Below are positions 43,123-53,801 of a stretch of DNA of 64,000 nucleotides, one piece after another. Each line of letters opens with the position of its first letter. Position 1 is the stretch's first letter. Where the stretch lies: positions 177,052 to 241,051 of the forward strand of contig JAVXVG010000038.1 of the NCBI GenBank assembly GCA_032229975.1. Direction: 5' to 3'. The position numbers were made by a program, and so were the translations under genes. This DNA is from JAIVGV01 sp032229975 (GTDB taxonomy: Bacteria; Acidobacteriota; Blastocatellia; Pyrinomonadales; Pyrinomonadaceae). Under the pieces are notes generated by a model. It did no database searches. It was not told the origin of the DNA and worked only from the letters and a program-made list of their open reading frames with translations.

Positions 43123-44674
43123 GGCCCTTCAGTTGTTTGCGATCAATCTTGCCACGGTCGTTCTTCGGCAGCGAGGCGACGAACTCGACGAGGCGCGGAT
43201 ACTTGTAGGGGGCGAGTCGCGTCTTAACGAACTCTTTGAGCGCGGCGGCAAGCGCGTCGTCAGCCGCAAAGCCTTCGCGCGCGACGACGAAGGCCTTCGA
43301 CTTGATCAATCCGTCGCCCGCATCGTGACCGACGACGGCGCATTCGACGACAGCCTCGTGCTCGATGAGACAGTTCTCGATCTCTGTGGGCGAGACGTAG
43401 ATGCCGGAGACCTTGAGCATCTCGTCGGTGCGCCCGCGATACCAGAAATAACCTTCCCCGTCGACGTGGAACTGATCGCCCGTCGTGCACCAGTCGCCCG
43501 CGAAAGTCTCTTTCGATTTCTCGTGGGCCTGCCAGTAGCAGAGCGCAGCCGAATCGCCTTTAACTTTGAGCGTGCCCATCTGGCCCGTCGTAACTTCACG
43601 CCCCTCCGCGTCGACGACGCGCGCCTCATAGCCTTCGACGATGCGACCGAGGCTTCCCGGTTTCACGTCACCGGGCCGGTTCGTGATGTAGATGTGGAAC
43701 ATCTCCGCCGAGCCGATGCCGTCGAGAATTTCAACGCCGAAGGTTTTCATCCAACGCTCGTACAACTCTACGGGGAGAGCTTCGCCCGCCGAGAGACAGC
43801 AACGCAAGCTGGAGAGATCGCGCGACGCCGCGCCTTCCATGTTGAGCATCGAGTTGATCATCGTCGGCACGCTCGTCAGGATCGTCGGACGATATCGTTC
43901 GATCACTTCAAAAAGTTTTTCCGGCGTCGAGCGTTCGGAGAACAGAGCGGTTGCACCGCCCGTCGCGAAGGGGAACAAGAGGTTCGTGCCCGTCGCGTAG
44001 CCGAAGAAGAGCTTGGGGACGGAGACGGTCAGATCGTTTTCCGAGACGCAGAGCACGCCCTTCGCGTAACGCTCCGTGTTGTAAGGCAGATCGTGTTGCA
44101 GGTGGACGGCGGCTTTCGGCTTGCCCGTCGAGCCTGAGGTGAAGAGCCAGATCGCGATGTCGTCGCGGCTCGTATCGGCGGGCGTCAACTCATACGACAT
44201 CGCGCCCGTCACTTCGTCGAACGACGCGAAACTCCCACGCTCCTTCCCGACGACCAAAACTTTCTTGAGATACTTTGCGGCGCGGGCGGCTTGCGTGAAG
44301 TTCTCAATCAGCGACTCGTGTATGACGGCCACAGGCGCGCGCGTGTAGTCGAGATAGTATTCGTAGTCCGAAGCGGGCAGCAGCGGATTGACCATCGCGA
44401 TCACCATGCCAGCACGCGCCGCGCCGAACCACACCCAAGCGAACTCCGGGCAATCCGGCAAAACGATCAGCACGCGATCCTCGACCCGCGCGCCCAACTC
44501 GCGCAGAGCATTCCCCGCGCGATTCGACAACCTCACCGCGTCGCCGTAAGTGAATTTCTCATTCTCAAAGTACAGACAAACTTTATTTTCGCGCCCCTCC
44601 TCCACATTGTGATAGAGGAAGTAGTCGCTCATGTTGAAGCGTTTGGGGAACTCGATTTTCACACAAGTATTCAT
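43112..44674 (-). CDS. Benzoate/2-aminobenzoate-CoA ligase
   Basis: The protein has 520 residues. It is an ANL-superfamily ligase of the benzoate-CoA ligase type: P-loop LFTSGSTGKPKAAVH, adenylate motif DGIGSAEMFHIYI, YFWYRGRTDEMLKVSG and the C-terminal catalytic Lys in KNDRGKIDRKQL. It makes aroyl-CoA from the acid, ATP and CoA. With kynureninase-like and anthraniloyl-CoA oxygenase genes nearby, anthranilate is a likely substrate, and benzoate is equally likely given boxB and boxC. The start could also be the Met 14 codons later. No clear ribosome site is seen. Confidence 0.9.
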   Translation of the reverse strand: MNTCVKIEFPKRFNMSDYFLYHNVEEGRENKVCLYFENEKFTYGDAVRLSNRAGNALRELGARVEDRVLIVLPDCPEFAWVWFGAARAGMVIAMVNPLLPASDYEYYLDYTRAPVAVIHESLIENFTQAARAAKYLKKVLVVGKERGSFASFDEVTGAMSYELTPADTSRDDIAIWLFTSGSTGKPKAAVHLQHDLPYNTERYAKGVLCVSENDLTVSVPKLFFGYATGTNLLFPFATGGATALFSERSTPEKLFEVIERYRPTILTSVPTMINSMLNMEGAASRDLSSLRCCLSAGEALPVELYERWMKTFGVEILDGIGSAEMFHIYITNRPGDVKPGSLGRIVEGYEARVVDAEGREVTTGQMGTLKVKGDSAALCYWQAHEKSKETFAGDWCTTGDQFHVDGEGYFWYRGRTDEMLKVSGIYVSPTEIENCLIEHEAVVECAVVGHDAGDGLIKSKAFVVAREGFAADDALAAALKEFVKTRLAPYKYPRLVEFVASLPKNDRGKIDRKQLKGRES

Positions 44675-44679
44675 CTAAT

Positions 44680-45432
44680 TCATATGACGACGCTAGCACC
44701 TGCCCATTCCTTATTAAACTCTGCAACTAATGATTGAGTGATTAAAGGCTCCTCAATAATCGAGAACATAAAGCCCCTTTTCCCCAAATCACCTAGTGAC
44801 GCCCCAAAGTGGTAGAAATCCTTGTCGTCAATGATTACGAATCGATCATGAAATGATTCAGACGTGCGAATAACAAGTCCTCCATACTGACTATTAAAAT
44901 CAGTAGCTGAAACAATGAGTACTGGTTTTATTGCTCTACTCTTCGTTAAAATACGAACCTTCACACCTTTTACCTTAACTGTTAATAAGCTCAGTAATTT
45001 TTCGTTTATATACCCATCTATAATGACTATATCTTGAGTTGCTTGCTCAATAATCATACTTAAATGCTGGATAGCATCGAAGTATTGTCCCGCAAAGAAA
45101 ATTCCCTCGCGTGTAACGTTCATTGAAGGGATATCAACAGTAGTAGCACCTGACAATATGTCTAACGCACACTCAATATCGGTGAGTAATACATCTACCG
45201 AATTGCTGTTAATCATCTCACCTGGCAACTTATGAGGATTCCTTTTCCTCGGGAAATCTTCATAAAGTGATGGCTCTGACAATTTTACTTTTTCGGCTAA
45301 AAGCCAGAAACGTTCAAAGAATTCCATGCCCAATTCGTAGCCAATATGATGGTGCGGATTGAATCCTCGCCAACGAACGATTTGATTACGGAGAGCTTTC
45401 AGTGCAGTTGCTATTTTACTTATCTCCATCAC
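44680..45432 (-). CDS. PLD-like phosphodiesterase-fold protein in an AT-rich insert
   Basis: The protein has 250 residues. The C-terminal half has a phospholipase D-like core: VIIDGYINEKLLSLL, then SFHDRFVIIDDKDFYHFGAS, a variant in which HxR replaces the usual HxK. Only one such motif is present, so it would act as a dimer. Proteins of this type occur near restriction or other defence genes, but none is seen here. The gene is far richer in A+T than its neighbours (44941-45000 has 19 G/C of 60), a sign of recent transfer. It interrupts the catabolic island between the ligase and the tryptophan dioxygenase. Confidence 0.75.
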   Translation of the reverse strand: MMEISKIATALKALRNQIVRWRGFNPHHHIGYELGMEFFERFWLLAEKVKLSEPSLYEDFPRKRNPHKLPGEMINSNSVDVLLTDIECALDILSGATTVDIPSMNVTREGIFFAGQYFDAIQHLSMIIEQATQDIVIIDGYINEKLLSLLTVKVKGVKVRILTKSRAIKPVLIVSATDFNSQYGGLVIRTSESFHDRFVIIDDKDFYHFGASLGDLGKRGFMFSIIEEPLITQSLVAEFNKEWAGASVVI

Positions 45433-45522
45433 CCCTCCATTAACAACCGAGAGACTATAAGTAGAAGTAAGAAGATGAATACTGTTTCACACCTGTAGCT
45501 CGTAGGCTTAAAGAACAGGTAC

Positions 45523-46389
45523 TTATGTTCCAGCGAACGGGCAGCCCGACGAGCCGTGTTTGGTGTCGAGGTAAGTGCGGGCTTCCCAGAGTTCGGGGAA
45601 GAATTTTTGATCGAGGGTGGTGCGGAGGTAGCCGACGCCTTCGCTACCGCCCGTGCCGCGCTTTGCGCCGACCATGCGCTCGACCATGCGGACGTGATGC
45701 GCGCGCCAGAGTTGAAAGTATTCGTCGTGTGCGATGAGCGATTCCGAGAGTCGAAACTCTTCCGCGCGCTCTTCGAAGTGCGTTAGGACTTCGAGGGCTG
45801 CGCGCGTGCGGCGATCGTAGAGTATCTGACGCTCGTCGCGATTGAGCGATGGATCGTCGGCGGGCGCATCGAAGCCGCGACGATTGAGATATGAGAAGAA
45901 GGCTTCGCCGAGCGTGGGCGCGTCGTGGCGCGCGCGCAGGCGCGTGGTTGCGAACTCGTCTTCGCGGAAGTTGTCGATCATCCCTTCGTCCTTCATGCCA
46001 GATGCGAACTCGATCTCGCGGAATTGCATGGACTGGAAGCCGCTCGCGGGGTTCAACTCGTCGCGAAAGCCGAGGAAGCTGATCGGCGTCATCGTCTCAA
46101 GGATGTGAATCTGCTGGACGAGTATCTTCTCGATCTCGACGGCGCGCTCAAGGGCCCGCGCGGCGGCGGGCCCGCGATCTTCGTCCATCGCGATGCGCGC
46201 CGCGTCGATCTCGTGGAGAATCTGTTTGAACCAGAGTTCGTAGGTCTGGTGGATCGTGATGAAGAGCAACTCGTCGTGATGGGCCGGATCGGAGAGACAG
46301 TCTTGCAGTCCGATCAGTTCAGACACGCGCAGATACTTGTTGTAAGAGAGCGGCGTCGTGTCGTCGCCGCCACCATAGCCTTTGGTCAT
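45523..46389 (-). CDS. kynA: Tryptophan 2,3-dioxygenase
   Basis: The protein has 288 residues, the normal bacterial length. Family signatures are complete: FITIHQTYELWFKQILHE, TPISFLGFRDELNPASGFQ, the heme-ligand region LWRAHHVRMVERM and GAKRGTGGSEGVGYLR. The heme enzyme opens the indole ring of L-tryptophan to N-formylkynurenine, the first step of the kynurenine route. The kynureninase-like gene lies just upstream in the same direction, but no kynurenine formamidase is found in the window. Confidence 0.96.
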   Translation of the reverse strand: MTKGYGGGDDTTPLSYNKYLRVSELIGLQDCLSDPAHHDELLFITIHQTYELWFKQILHEIDAARIAMDEDRGPAAARALERAVEIEKILVQQIHILETMTPISFLGFRDELNPASGFQSMQFREIEFASGMKDEGMIDNFREDEFATTRLRARHDAPTLGEAFFSYLNRRGFDAPADDPSLNRDERQILYDRRTRAALEVLTHFEERAEEFRLSESLIAHDEYFQLWRAHHVRMVERMVGAKRGTGGSEGVGYLRTTLDQKFFPELWEARTYLDTKHGSSGCPFAGT

Positions 46390-46449
46390 GTTGAAAGCCT
46401 AACTTCGCGAGCGAGTCGCGCGCAAATCGGGCGACGGTTGTCGCTGTTA

Positions 46450-46806
46450 TCAACTCGTCAGCAAGGTCTCAGCCTCCGGCTTGGTGAGCGTCCAGAGCGC
46501 ATAGATGCCGAGCGCCGTGCCGAAGGGGAAGCTGAGAAGGCCCAGACAGCCGAGGACGAGCCCGGCGATGCGCGACCAGCCTTTGCGATTGAGCAGGCCC
46601 CACCCGACAAGGATGTTTGGCACTGAGCAGATCGCGAGGAAGATCGCGATGAAGAAGCCGATCCCCGTCACCAACATGGCGGCTTGCGCGTCGCGTGTGA
46701 GAAGGCCACCCGCGCCGATGATGAAGAAGACGAACACCGCGATGAGCATGCCGAGCGCGCCCATCGCGACGAAGAGCCAGCCGAGTGTGTCTATGTGTTG
46801 TCTCAT
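46450..46806 (-). CDS. Small four-helix membrane protein
   Basis: The protein has 118 residues with about four hydrophobic helices (LGWLFVAMGALGMLIAVFVF, AMLVTGIGFFIAIFLAICS, SRIAGLVLGCLGLLSF and TALGIYALWTL). No enzyme motif is seen. It sits between two tryptophan-pathway genes, but its role is unknown. Confidence 0.7.
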   Translation of the reverse strand: MRQHIDTLGWLFVAMGALGMLIAVFVFFIIGAGGLLTRDAQAAMLVTGIGFFIAIFLAICSVPNILVGWGLLNRKGWSRIAGLVLGCLGLLSFPFGTALGIYALWTLTKPEAETLLTS

Positions 46807-46819
46807 GTCTCAACCTCAG

Positions 46820-46909
46820 TTAGAAGTCAGGAGTCTAAAGTCTGGAGTCGGAGGAATAAGACTTCATCGAATTGACTCTCGACTCCAGACTTTAGGCCCC
46901 AGACTTTTT
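46820..46909. repeat. Heptamer inverted repeat, GAGTCTA family
   Basis: The left arm (46823-46851) has AGTCAGGAGTCTAAAGTCTG units; the right arm (46874-46908) has GACTCCAGACTTTAGGCCCC and AGACTTT. It touches the kynureninase-like stop codon; the element at 52915 is a relative. Confidence 0.8.
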
Positions 46910-48107
46910 AAAACGCTGCGCCCGACGACGACTCGTGCGCGGCGTAGGCGCGCGTCTCGACGATGCGGCGCATCTCTCGGACGGCGTGCTCAAGCTCTTC
47001 ATCGGTCGTGTAGAAGTGGGGCGAGAGGCGTATGCCTGCGCCGGGTCTGAAGTCGCAGATAATCTCGCGTCGAACAAGTTCCTTCGTGACTGACGCCGCA
47101 TGCTCGATGGCGACGGTGATCGTGCCCCCGCGCTGCGCCGTGTCGCGCGGGCTCGTCACTTTGAAACCGGCCCCCTCGCAAAGCTCGATCAACTTCTGCG
47201 TCTGACCGATGCTCTTCTCGCGAATCGAAGCGACGCCGATCTCGTTGATGATGCGATAGCCTTCGCGCGCCGCGTAGAGCGCGGGCACGTTCGGCGAGCC
47301 GTGGAGGAAACGCGCGATGCCCTTCGCATAGTCGAGCGGCGGCAACTCAAAGGCGAAGGGCGAGGCGTGCGCCATCCAGCCCGTCACCTTCGGCTCAAGT
47401 TTTTCGTGCAGGCGCGGGTGGACGTACAAGTATCCTGCGCCAGGGCCACCACAGAGCCACTTGACCGAGCCGCCCGTGCAGAAATCAACGTCCAGATCGG
47501 TGACGGAGAAGGGAACCGTGCCCGCGCTCTGATAAGTGTCCAAGACGACGAGCGCGCCGACCTCGTGCGCGCGCTCCGTGATCGCGTGTGCGTCCTGCAA
47601 AAACGCACTCTTGAAGAGCACGTGCGAGATGGGAACAAGCAGAGTCTCCTCGTCAATCGCGGCGAGCATCTTGTCGAGCGAGACCGTCATGCCGTCGTCC
47701 GTTTGCACGCGCTCGACGCGGAAGCGGCCATCGCGCGCGTGCGCTTCGTAGGCGTACATGACCGAAGGGAATTCGAGATCGGAATAGACGATCTTGTTAC
47801 GTCTCACGTCCGGTTCGAAGCAAGAGAGGATGAGCGACTGGCAGACCGAGACGTTCTGATGCATCGCGACCGTGCCTGCGGGTGCGCCGATGATCCGGCC
47901 CACCTCGTCGCCGACCGTGAGCGGCATCTCCCACCAACCTTCGGCCCAAGCGCGCACGCCGCGCGTCGCCCACACGTCGGCATACTCCCGCAACTGCGCG
48001 TAAGTCCCGCGCGGCATCGCGCCGAGACTGTGCGAGATGAGGTAGGTCGTCTTTTCGAGGATCGGAAACTCCCCGCGCCACTTGAGCAGTTCGTCCGTCA
48101 AACGCAT
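46908..48107 (-). CDS. Class V PLP aminotransferase-fold enzyme, kynureninase-like
   Basis: The protein has 399 residues from the ATG at 48107; upstream codons are open but unlikely, and a GGAGGG lies almost directly before the ATG. It is fold-type I with the PLP Lys in GGSVKWLCGGPGAGYLYV and DTYQSAG as the cofactor-binding Asp region. Kynureninase-like features are YLISHSLGAMP at the start and the C-terminal ICDFRPGAGIRLSPHFY. Kynureninase splits kynurenine into anthranilate and alanine. Another class V activity cannot be excluded, but the tryptophan dioxygenase next door supports this reading. Confidence 0.8.
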   Translation of the reverse strand: MRLTDELLKWRGEFPILEKTTYLISHSLGAMPRGTYAQLREYADVWATRGVRAWAEGWWEMPLTVGDEVGRIIGAPAGTVAMHQNVSVCQSLILSCFEPDVRRNKIVYSDLEFPSVMYAYEAHARDGRFRVERVQTDDGMTVSLDKMLAAIDEETLLVPISHVLFKSAFLQDAHAITERAHEVGALVVLDTYQSAGTVPFSVTDLDVDFCTGGSVKWLCGGPGAGYLYVHPRLHEKLEPKVTGWMAHASPFAFELPPLDYAKGIARFLHGSPNVPALYAAREGYRIINEIGVASIREKSIGQTQKLIELCEGAGFKVTSPRDTAQRGGTITVAIEHAASVTKELVRREIICDFRPGAGIRLSPHFYTTDEELEHAVREMRRIVETRAYAAHESSSGAAF

Positions 48108-48235
48108 CCCTCCGTCGGTTGCAGACAATATATTTCCTCTCGCGAGTGAAAGTCTATTCGCGTCGGCGGCGCGGGCGCGGTGCATTGCGGCGTGACTTGG
48201 TTAACCTGCTACACTCGCGCGACGAGATCGCGAAC

Positions 48236-49735
<1,500 letters not shown>

Positions 49736-49821
49736 AAAGTCGAACGTCAAGATATGCGTGCGGTGTGAACTGATTATTCGGATCGGCGCATCGTCTTAAA
49801 TTTCGCTCTCCGCTCTTTGCC

Positions 49822-50412
49822 TCACCTCTCCCCGCGCATCGTCTTGAGCGCACGGATCAACTCGCCCGCCGCGTCGTCTGCGAGCGACATCTCGCCCTTC
49901 GACTCCCAGACGATGCGCGGTCTGTTCACATCGCCGCGCGCGACGACGATGAACATCTTGCCGTAGCTGAACGGCTGGCCGTCGATGAGCGAGCGATGCT
50001 CCTGCATGATCTTGAAGACGATGATGAAGTCCGCATCGTCGCGCGTCTCGACCGGACTCAGGCTGCCGTACCTGCGCGCGTACTTGTTGAGCTTGCCCGC
50101 GACGATCCGGTAGGCGTTCAAGTTCTTGCGCACGCGCATCGTCTCCAACGCCGAGCGCACGTCCTCTGCGGAGACCTCTGCAGGCGCGCGCGCATCAACG
50201 GCGAAACTCCTGCCGACGACGAGCAGCACGGCGCGCTTGTCCCTGATCTCTTCAAGCGATCCATGCTCAACGCTTGCGTGATCGTTCTCCGCAAGTCTAG
50301 CTTGCGCGCGTGCGGAGATCGGCGCGCACGTCAAGAGCGCGAAGAGCGCGAAGAGAGACGGCCACTTCGAGATTCTTCTATTCACGTCTGACACTTCGTC
50401 GGAAGACTCCAC
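49822..50412 (-). CDS. Hypothetical exported protein
   Basis: The protein has 196 residues from a GTG start. A hydrophobic segment (SLFALFALLTCAPISARAQA) forms a signal peptide. The rest is a single mixed alpha/beta domain (ALETMRVRKNLNAYRIVAG, DADFIIVFKIMQEHR) with no family I recognise. It lies between the reductase and monooxygenase genes of the island, but no catabolic role is evident. Confidence 0.65.
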   Translation of the reverse strand: MESSDEVSDVNRRISKWPSLFALFALLTCAPISARAQARLAENDHASVEHGSLEEIRDKRAVLLVVGRSFAVDARAPAEVSAEDVRSALETMRVRKNLNAYRIVAGKLNKYARRYGSLSPVETRDDADFIIVFKIMQEHRSLIDGQPFSYGKMFIVVARGDVNRPRIVWESKGEMSLADDAAGELIRALKTMRGER

Positions 50413-50488
50413 GCGGAAAACTTCATTCGCGTCCTCAACAAGAAAACAAATCTAGCACGAACAGCAAACACGCGCGCGCCTGCAAAAC

Positions 50489-51637
50489 TCACGCCTCGCG
50501 ATTCACACTCGCGCGCGCGAGCGTCGCCTCGTAGGCGGCGACGAACGCGGGGTCGCGTCGGCGCAGATTCTCGTAATCGATCTTTTTGCTGCGCGTCATC
50601 AGGCTGAAAGCGAAGGGCAGCGGCGCGAGGTGCGCGTAGTCGCGCATTCGCTCAAACCAGACAAGACTTTCATGCGCGGCGCGTTGATACTCCTCGACGA
50701 TGGGCTTGCGCGCTCGCTCGAACTCCGCGAGCGCGTTGGCGACCGAGGAAGTTTGATCGAAGGCGCGAGCAAGCGCGATTGCATCTTCGAGGGCCAGCTT
50801 CGTGCCCGATCCGATGGAGAAGTGTGCCGTGTGCAACGCGTCGCCCAAGAGCACGACGTTCTCGAAATGCCAGCGCGCGTTTCGCACGAGCAGAAAATTG
50901 ATCCAGCGAGAGTTGTTCGAGAGTAGATCGTGGCCTTGTAGATCGTCGGCGAAGACCTCACGCAAGTACGCGCGCGTCTCGGCGTCCGACATCGAGTCGA
51001 ACCCGGCTTCGTCCCACGTCTGCGGATCGCATTCGACGATGAAGGTGCTCGTCTGCGCATCGAACTTGTAAGAGTGGGCCGCGAAGATTCCGTCTGCGTT
51101 CTCGCGGAAGGTGAGCGTCAGCCCGTGGAAGAGTCGGCGCGTGCCGAACCAGACGTACTTGTTCGCGCGCACGCTCACGTCCGGCTCGAACCCGTCGCGG
51201 TATCGCTCGCGCACCGCGCTGTTCACGCCGTCTGCGCCGACGAGCAGATCGCAGTCGCGCAAACGTTCAACGTCAGCGATCTCTTCCTGAAAACGCAGGC
51301 GCACGCCGAGCGATTCGCAGCGCACCTGTAGGATGTTCAAGAGCTTGATGCGCGCGATGCCTGAGAACTTGTTGCCGTGGATCGAAACTTTTTCGCCTCT
51401 GTGCACCACGTCCACGTTGTCCCACGTCGCGAACGCGCGCGTGATCTCATCATGCGTCGGCTCATCGTTGTCGCGCAGGTACGAGAGCGTCTTGTCGGAG
51501 AAGACGACGCCCCAGCCGAACGTCGAATCCGGGGCATTGCGCTCAAAGAGCGTGACCTCGTGGGCCGGTCGTCGCGCCTTCATCAAAAGCGCGAAGTAGA
51601 GCCCTGCGGGGCCACCTCCGATGACGTTGATCTTCAT
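50489..51637 (-). CDS. FAD monooxygenase (anthraniloyl-CoA / salicylyl-CoA 5-hydroxylase N-terminal half)
   Basis: The protein has 382 residues from the ATG at 51637; the open frame upstream belongs to a heptamer hairpin. FAD motifs are INVIGGGPAGLYFALLMKA (GxGxxG), LLVGADGVNS (DG) and VVLLGDALHTAHFSIGSGTK (GD). FGWGVVFSD and GIARIKLLNILQ are typical of the N-terminal module of bifunctional salicylyl-CoA and 2-aminobenzoyl-CoA 5-hydroxylases. It ends where that module ends, with no fused reductase. It would hydroxylate anthraniloyl-CoA at C5 using NAD(P)H and O2. Confidence 0.88.
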   Translation of the reverse strand: MKINVIGGGPAGLYFALLMKARRPAHEVTLFERNAPDSTFGWGVVFSDKTLSYLRDNDEPTHDEITRAFATWDNVDVVHRGEKVSIHGNKFSGIARIKLLNILQVRCESLGVRLRFQEEIADVERLRDCDLLVGADGVNSAVRERYRDGFEPDVSVRANKYVWFGTRRLFHGLTLTFRENADGIFAAHSYKFDAQTSTFIVECDPQTWDEAGFDSMSDAETRAYLREVFADDLQGHDLLSNNSRWINFLLVRNARWHFENVVLLGDALHTAHFSIGSGTKLALEDAIALARAFDQTSSVANALAEFERARKPIVEEYQRAAHESLVWFERMRDYAHLAPLPFAFSLMTRSKKIDYENLRRRDPAFVAAYEATLARASVNREA

Positions 51638-51640
51638 GCA

Positions 51641-51730
51641 AGCACTTAGCATTAGGCATTCAGCACTCAGCACTCAGCCAAGTCAGCTTTGAGCATCTGG
51701 CTGACTGCTGACTACAGACTGCTGATTGCT
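51641..51730. repeat. Heptamer inverted repeat, TCAGCAC family
   Basis: The left arm (51641-51679) has CATTCAGCACTCAGCACTC and the right arm (51698-51730) has GGCTGACTGCTGACTACAG and CTGCTGATTGC. It separates the monooxygenase and acyl-CoA dehydrogenase genes, which read in the same direction. Confidence 0.85.
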
Positions 51731-52907
51731 ATTCCTTCAACAACTCGCGCGCGATGATCAACTTCTGAATCTCGGACGTGCCTTCGTAGATGCGCAGGGC
51801 GCGAACGTCGCGATAGAGTCGTTCGACGACTGCGCCGCGCACGAGTCCTGCGCCGCCGTGAATCTGCACCGCTTCGTCGATGATCTTTTGCGCGGCTTCC
51901 GTGGCGAAGAGCTTCGCTTCGGAGGCGGCGCGCGTGAGCGCGGATTGATCTGCGGCCGAGTCGTCCGGTTGCGCGTCGCGCAAGTATGCGGCGTGATAGA
52001 CGAGCAGGCGCGCGGCGTCGAGTTGCGTGGTCATCTCTGCGAGCTTCGCCTGCATGAGTTGGAAGGACGAGAGTGGAGAGCCGAACTGTCGTCGTCGCTT
52101 CGCGTGTGCGATCGATTCGTCGAGCGCGCGCCGCGCCATGCCGCAAGCCGCCGCGCCGACCGACGGGCGAAAGACGTTCATCGTCTTGATCGCGAGTCGA
52201 TGGCCCTCGCCCTCCGCGCCGATCATGTCTTCGGCAGGCACGCGCAAAGATTTGAACTCGATCTCGCCGATGGGGTGCGACGCGATCATGCGCGTGCGCT
52301 CGCGCAACGCAAAGCCGGGCATTCGCGAGCTGACGAGGAAGGCTGACATCTCTGCGCGGCCATCAGCGCGCGTGCCCGTGCGCGCGAAGACCGTATAGAA
52401 ATCCGCGACGCCTGCGTTCGAGATCAGATGCTTGCGACCGTCGAGCACGTAGGCGTCTGCGTCGAGACGCGCGATGGTCGTGATGGCCGACACGTCCGAT
52501 CCGGCGTCGGGCTCTGTCAGCGCGAAGGCGGCGATTGCTTTTCCGGCGGCGGCCCGCGCGAGCCAGAACTCGCGGACGTGCGCGGGCGCGGCGAGGCTCA
52601 CGGCGTAAGTGCCGAGACCCTGCATGACGAAGGCTGCGTCGGCGAGCGCGGAAGAGTAAGCAAGCTGTTCACGCACGACGCAGAGCGAGCGCACGTCGAG
52701 CGGCGCGTCGTCGCGCGTGCGAACTGCGTAGCGCAGTAGATCGGCTTCGGCGAGCAACGCGACGAGCGCGCGAAAGTCTTCGTCCGATGCCTCGTCAGCC
52801 TGCGACGCGTGCGGCTCGATCTCGCGACGCGCGAAACTCGCCACGCTCGCCGACAAGCGACGATGATCGTCCGTGAAGAACGGTGCATGTTCGATGAAGC
52901 GATCCAT
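51729..52907 (-). CDS. Acyl-CoA dehydrogenase
   Basis: The protein has 392 residues from the ATG at 52907. The FAD-binding segment FALTEPDAGSDVSAITT, the RRQFGSPLSSFQLMQAKLA region and the catalytic Glu in RIYEGTSEIQKLIIARELL are all present. It oxidises an acyl- or cyclic acyl-CoA to the enoyl-CoA with an electron-transferring flavoprotein. In anthraniloyl-CoA clusters such an enzyme takes part in the beta-oxidation-like steps after dearomatisation. The true substrate is unknown. Confidence 0.92.
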   Translation of the reverse strand: MDRFIEHAPFFTDDHRRLSASVASFARREIEPHASQADEASDEDFRALVALLAEADLLRYAVRTRDDAPLDVRSLCVVREQLAYSSALADAAFVMQGLGTYAVSLAAPAHVREFWLARAAAGKAIAAFALTEPDAGSDVSAITTIARLDADAYVLDGRKHLISNAGVADFYTVFARTGTRADGRAEMSAFLVSSRMPGFALRERTRMIASHPIGEIEFKSLRVPAEDMIGAEGEGHRLAIKTMNVFRPSVGAAACGMARRALDESIAHAKRRRQFGSPLSSFQLMQAKLAEMTTQLDAARLLVYHAAYLRDAQPDDSAADQSALTRAASEAKLFATEAAQKIIDEAVQIHGGAGLVRGAVVERLYRDVRALRIYEGTSEIQKLIIARELLKE

Positions 52908-52914
52908 AGCGAAT

Positions 52915-52993
52915 AAGTCTGGAGTCTGAAGTCTATAGTCTAGAGTCATCAGGTCATTCCGACTTAAGACTCTAGACTTCAGACTCTAGACTC
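52915..52993. repeat. Heptamer inverted repeat, AGTCTGA family
   Basis: AGTCTGGAGTCTGAAGTCTA (from 52917) faces TAGACTTCAGACTCTAGACT (to 52992). The arms are about 30 bp each. It lies between the acyl-CoA dehydrogenase and an enoyl-CoA hydratase gene and covers the hydratase stop. Confidence 0.85.
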
Positions 52994-53796
52994 TCTTTCG
53001 TCGTTCCTTTGAACTGCGGCGCGCGTTTGGCGGCGAAGGCTTCGTAAGCCTCGCGGAAGTCGGGGTGCTGCATACAGAGGGCCTGCGCCTGCGCCTCCCA
53101 TTCGAGCGCGGTGTCGAGCGAGACGTGCAGCTCGCGGTTGATTAACTCCTTCGTCATGGCGAGACCGAAGGCGGGCCCCCGCGCGAGTCGAGCGGCAAGC
53201 ACGCTCGTCTCTTCCATGAGTTGATCGGAAGCGACGACGCGATTGTAGAGACCGATGCGTTTGGCTTCGCGTGCGTCGATGAAGTCGCCGGTGTAGAGCA
53301 GCTCGGTCGCGCGTGCTAACCCGACGAAGCGTGGGAGCAGGAATGCCGCGCCCATGTCCGCGCCCGATAACCCGACGCGCACAAACAGGAATGCGATCTT
53401 CGCCTCTTCCGATGCGATCCGAATATCCGAAGCGAGCGCGATGCACGCGCCCGCGCCCGCGACCGTCCCGTTCAAAGAAGCGATGACGGGCTTGCGCAAG
53501 AGTCGCATCTTGCGGATGAGCTCGCACGTCAGGCGCGTGAACTCTAAGTGGCCCTCGATGTCGAGCGTTTGCAGATCGGCGATGATGTCGCGCACATCGC
53601 CGCCCGAACAGAAGGCGCGACCCGTGCCGGTGATGACGACGGCGCGCACACGCGCTTCGTCTTGCAGCGCGGCAAATGCATCGGTCAACTCGCGATAGAC
53701 CTCGAAGGTGAGCGCGTTCAAGCGTTCGGGCCGGTCGAGCGTGAGCCACGCCACGCCATCGCGCTCTTCGTAGAGGAAGCTGTTGGGAGAAATCAT
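52972..53796 (-). CDS. Enoyl-CoA hydratase/isomerase family protein (1)
   Basis: The protein has 274 residues with a crotonase fold. The oxyanion-hole segments are RAFCSGGDVRDI and LNGTVAGAGACIALASDIR. The usual first catalytic Glu position after the second segment reads ALASD, and the second Glu site is replaced in VRVGLSGADMGAAFLLPR (Asp instead of Glu-Val). This suggests a reaction other than plain hydration, perhaps ring-opening hydrolysis as in other crotonase members of aromatic-CoA routes. It lies within the co-directional island. Confidence 0.88.
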   Translation of the reverse strand: MISPNSFLYEERDGVAWLTLDRPERLNALTFEVYRELTDAFAALQDEARVRAVVITGTGRAFCSGGDVRDIIADLQTLDIEGHLEFTRLTCELIRKMRLLRKPVIASLNGTVAGAGACIALASDIRIASEEAKIAFLFVRVGLSGADMGAAFLLPRFVGLARATELLYTGDFIDAREAKRIGLYNRVVASDQLMEETSVLAARLARGPAFGLAMTKELINRELHVSLDTALEWEAQAQALCMQHPDFREAYEAFAAKRAPQFKGTTKESLESEV

Positions 53797-53801
53797 GGGA
53801 G

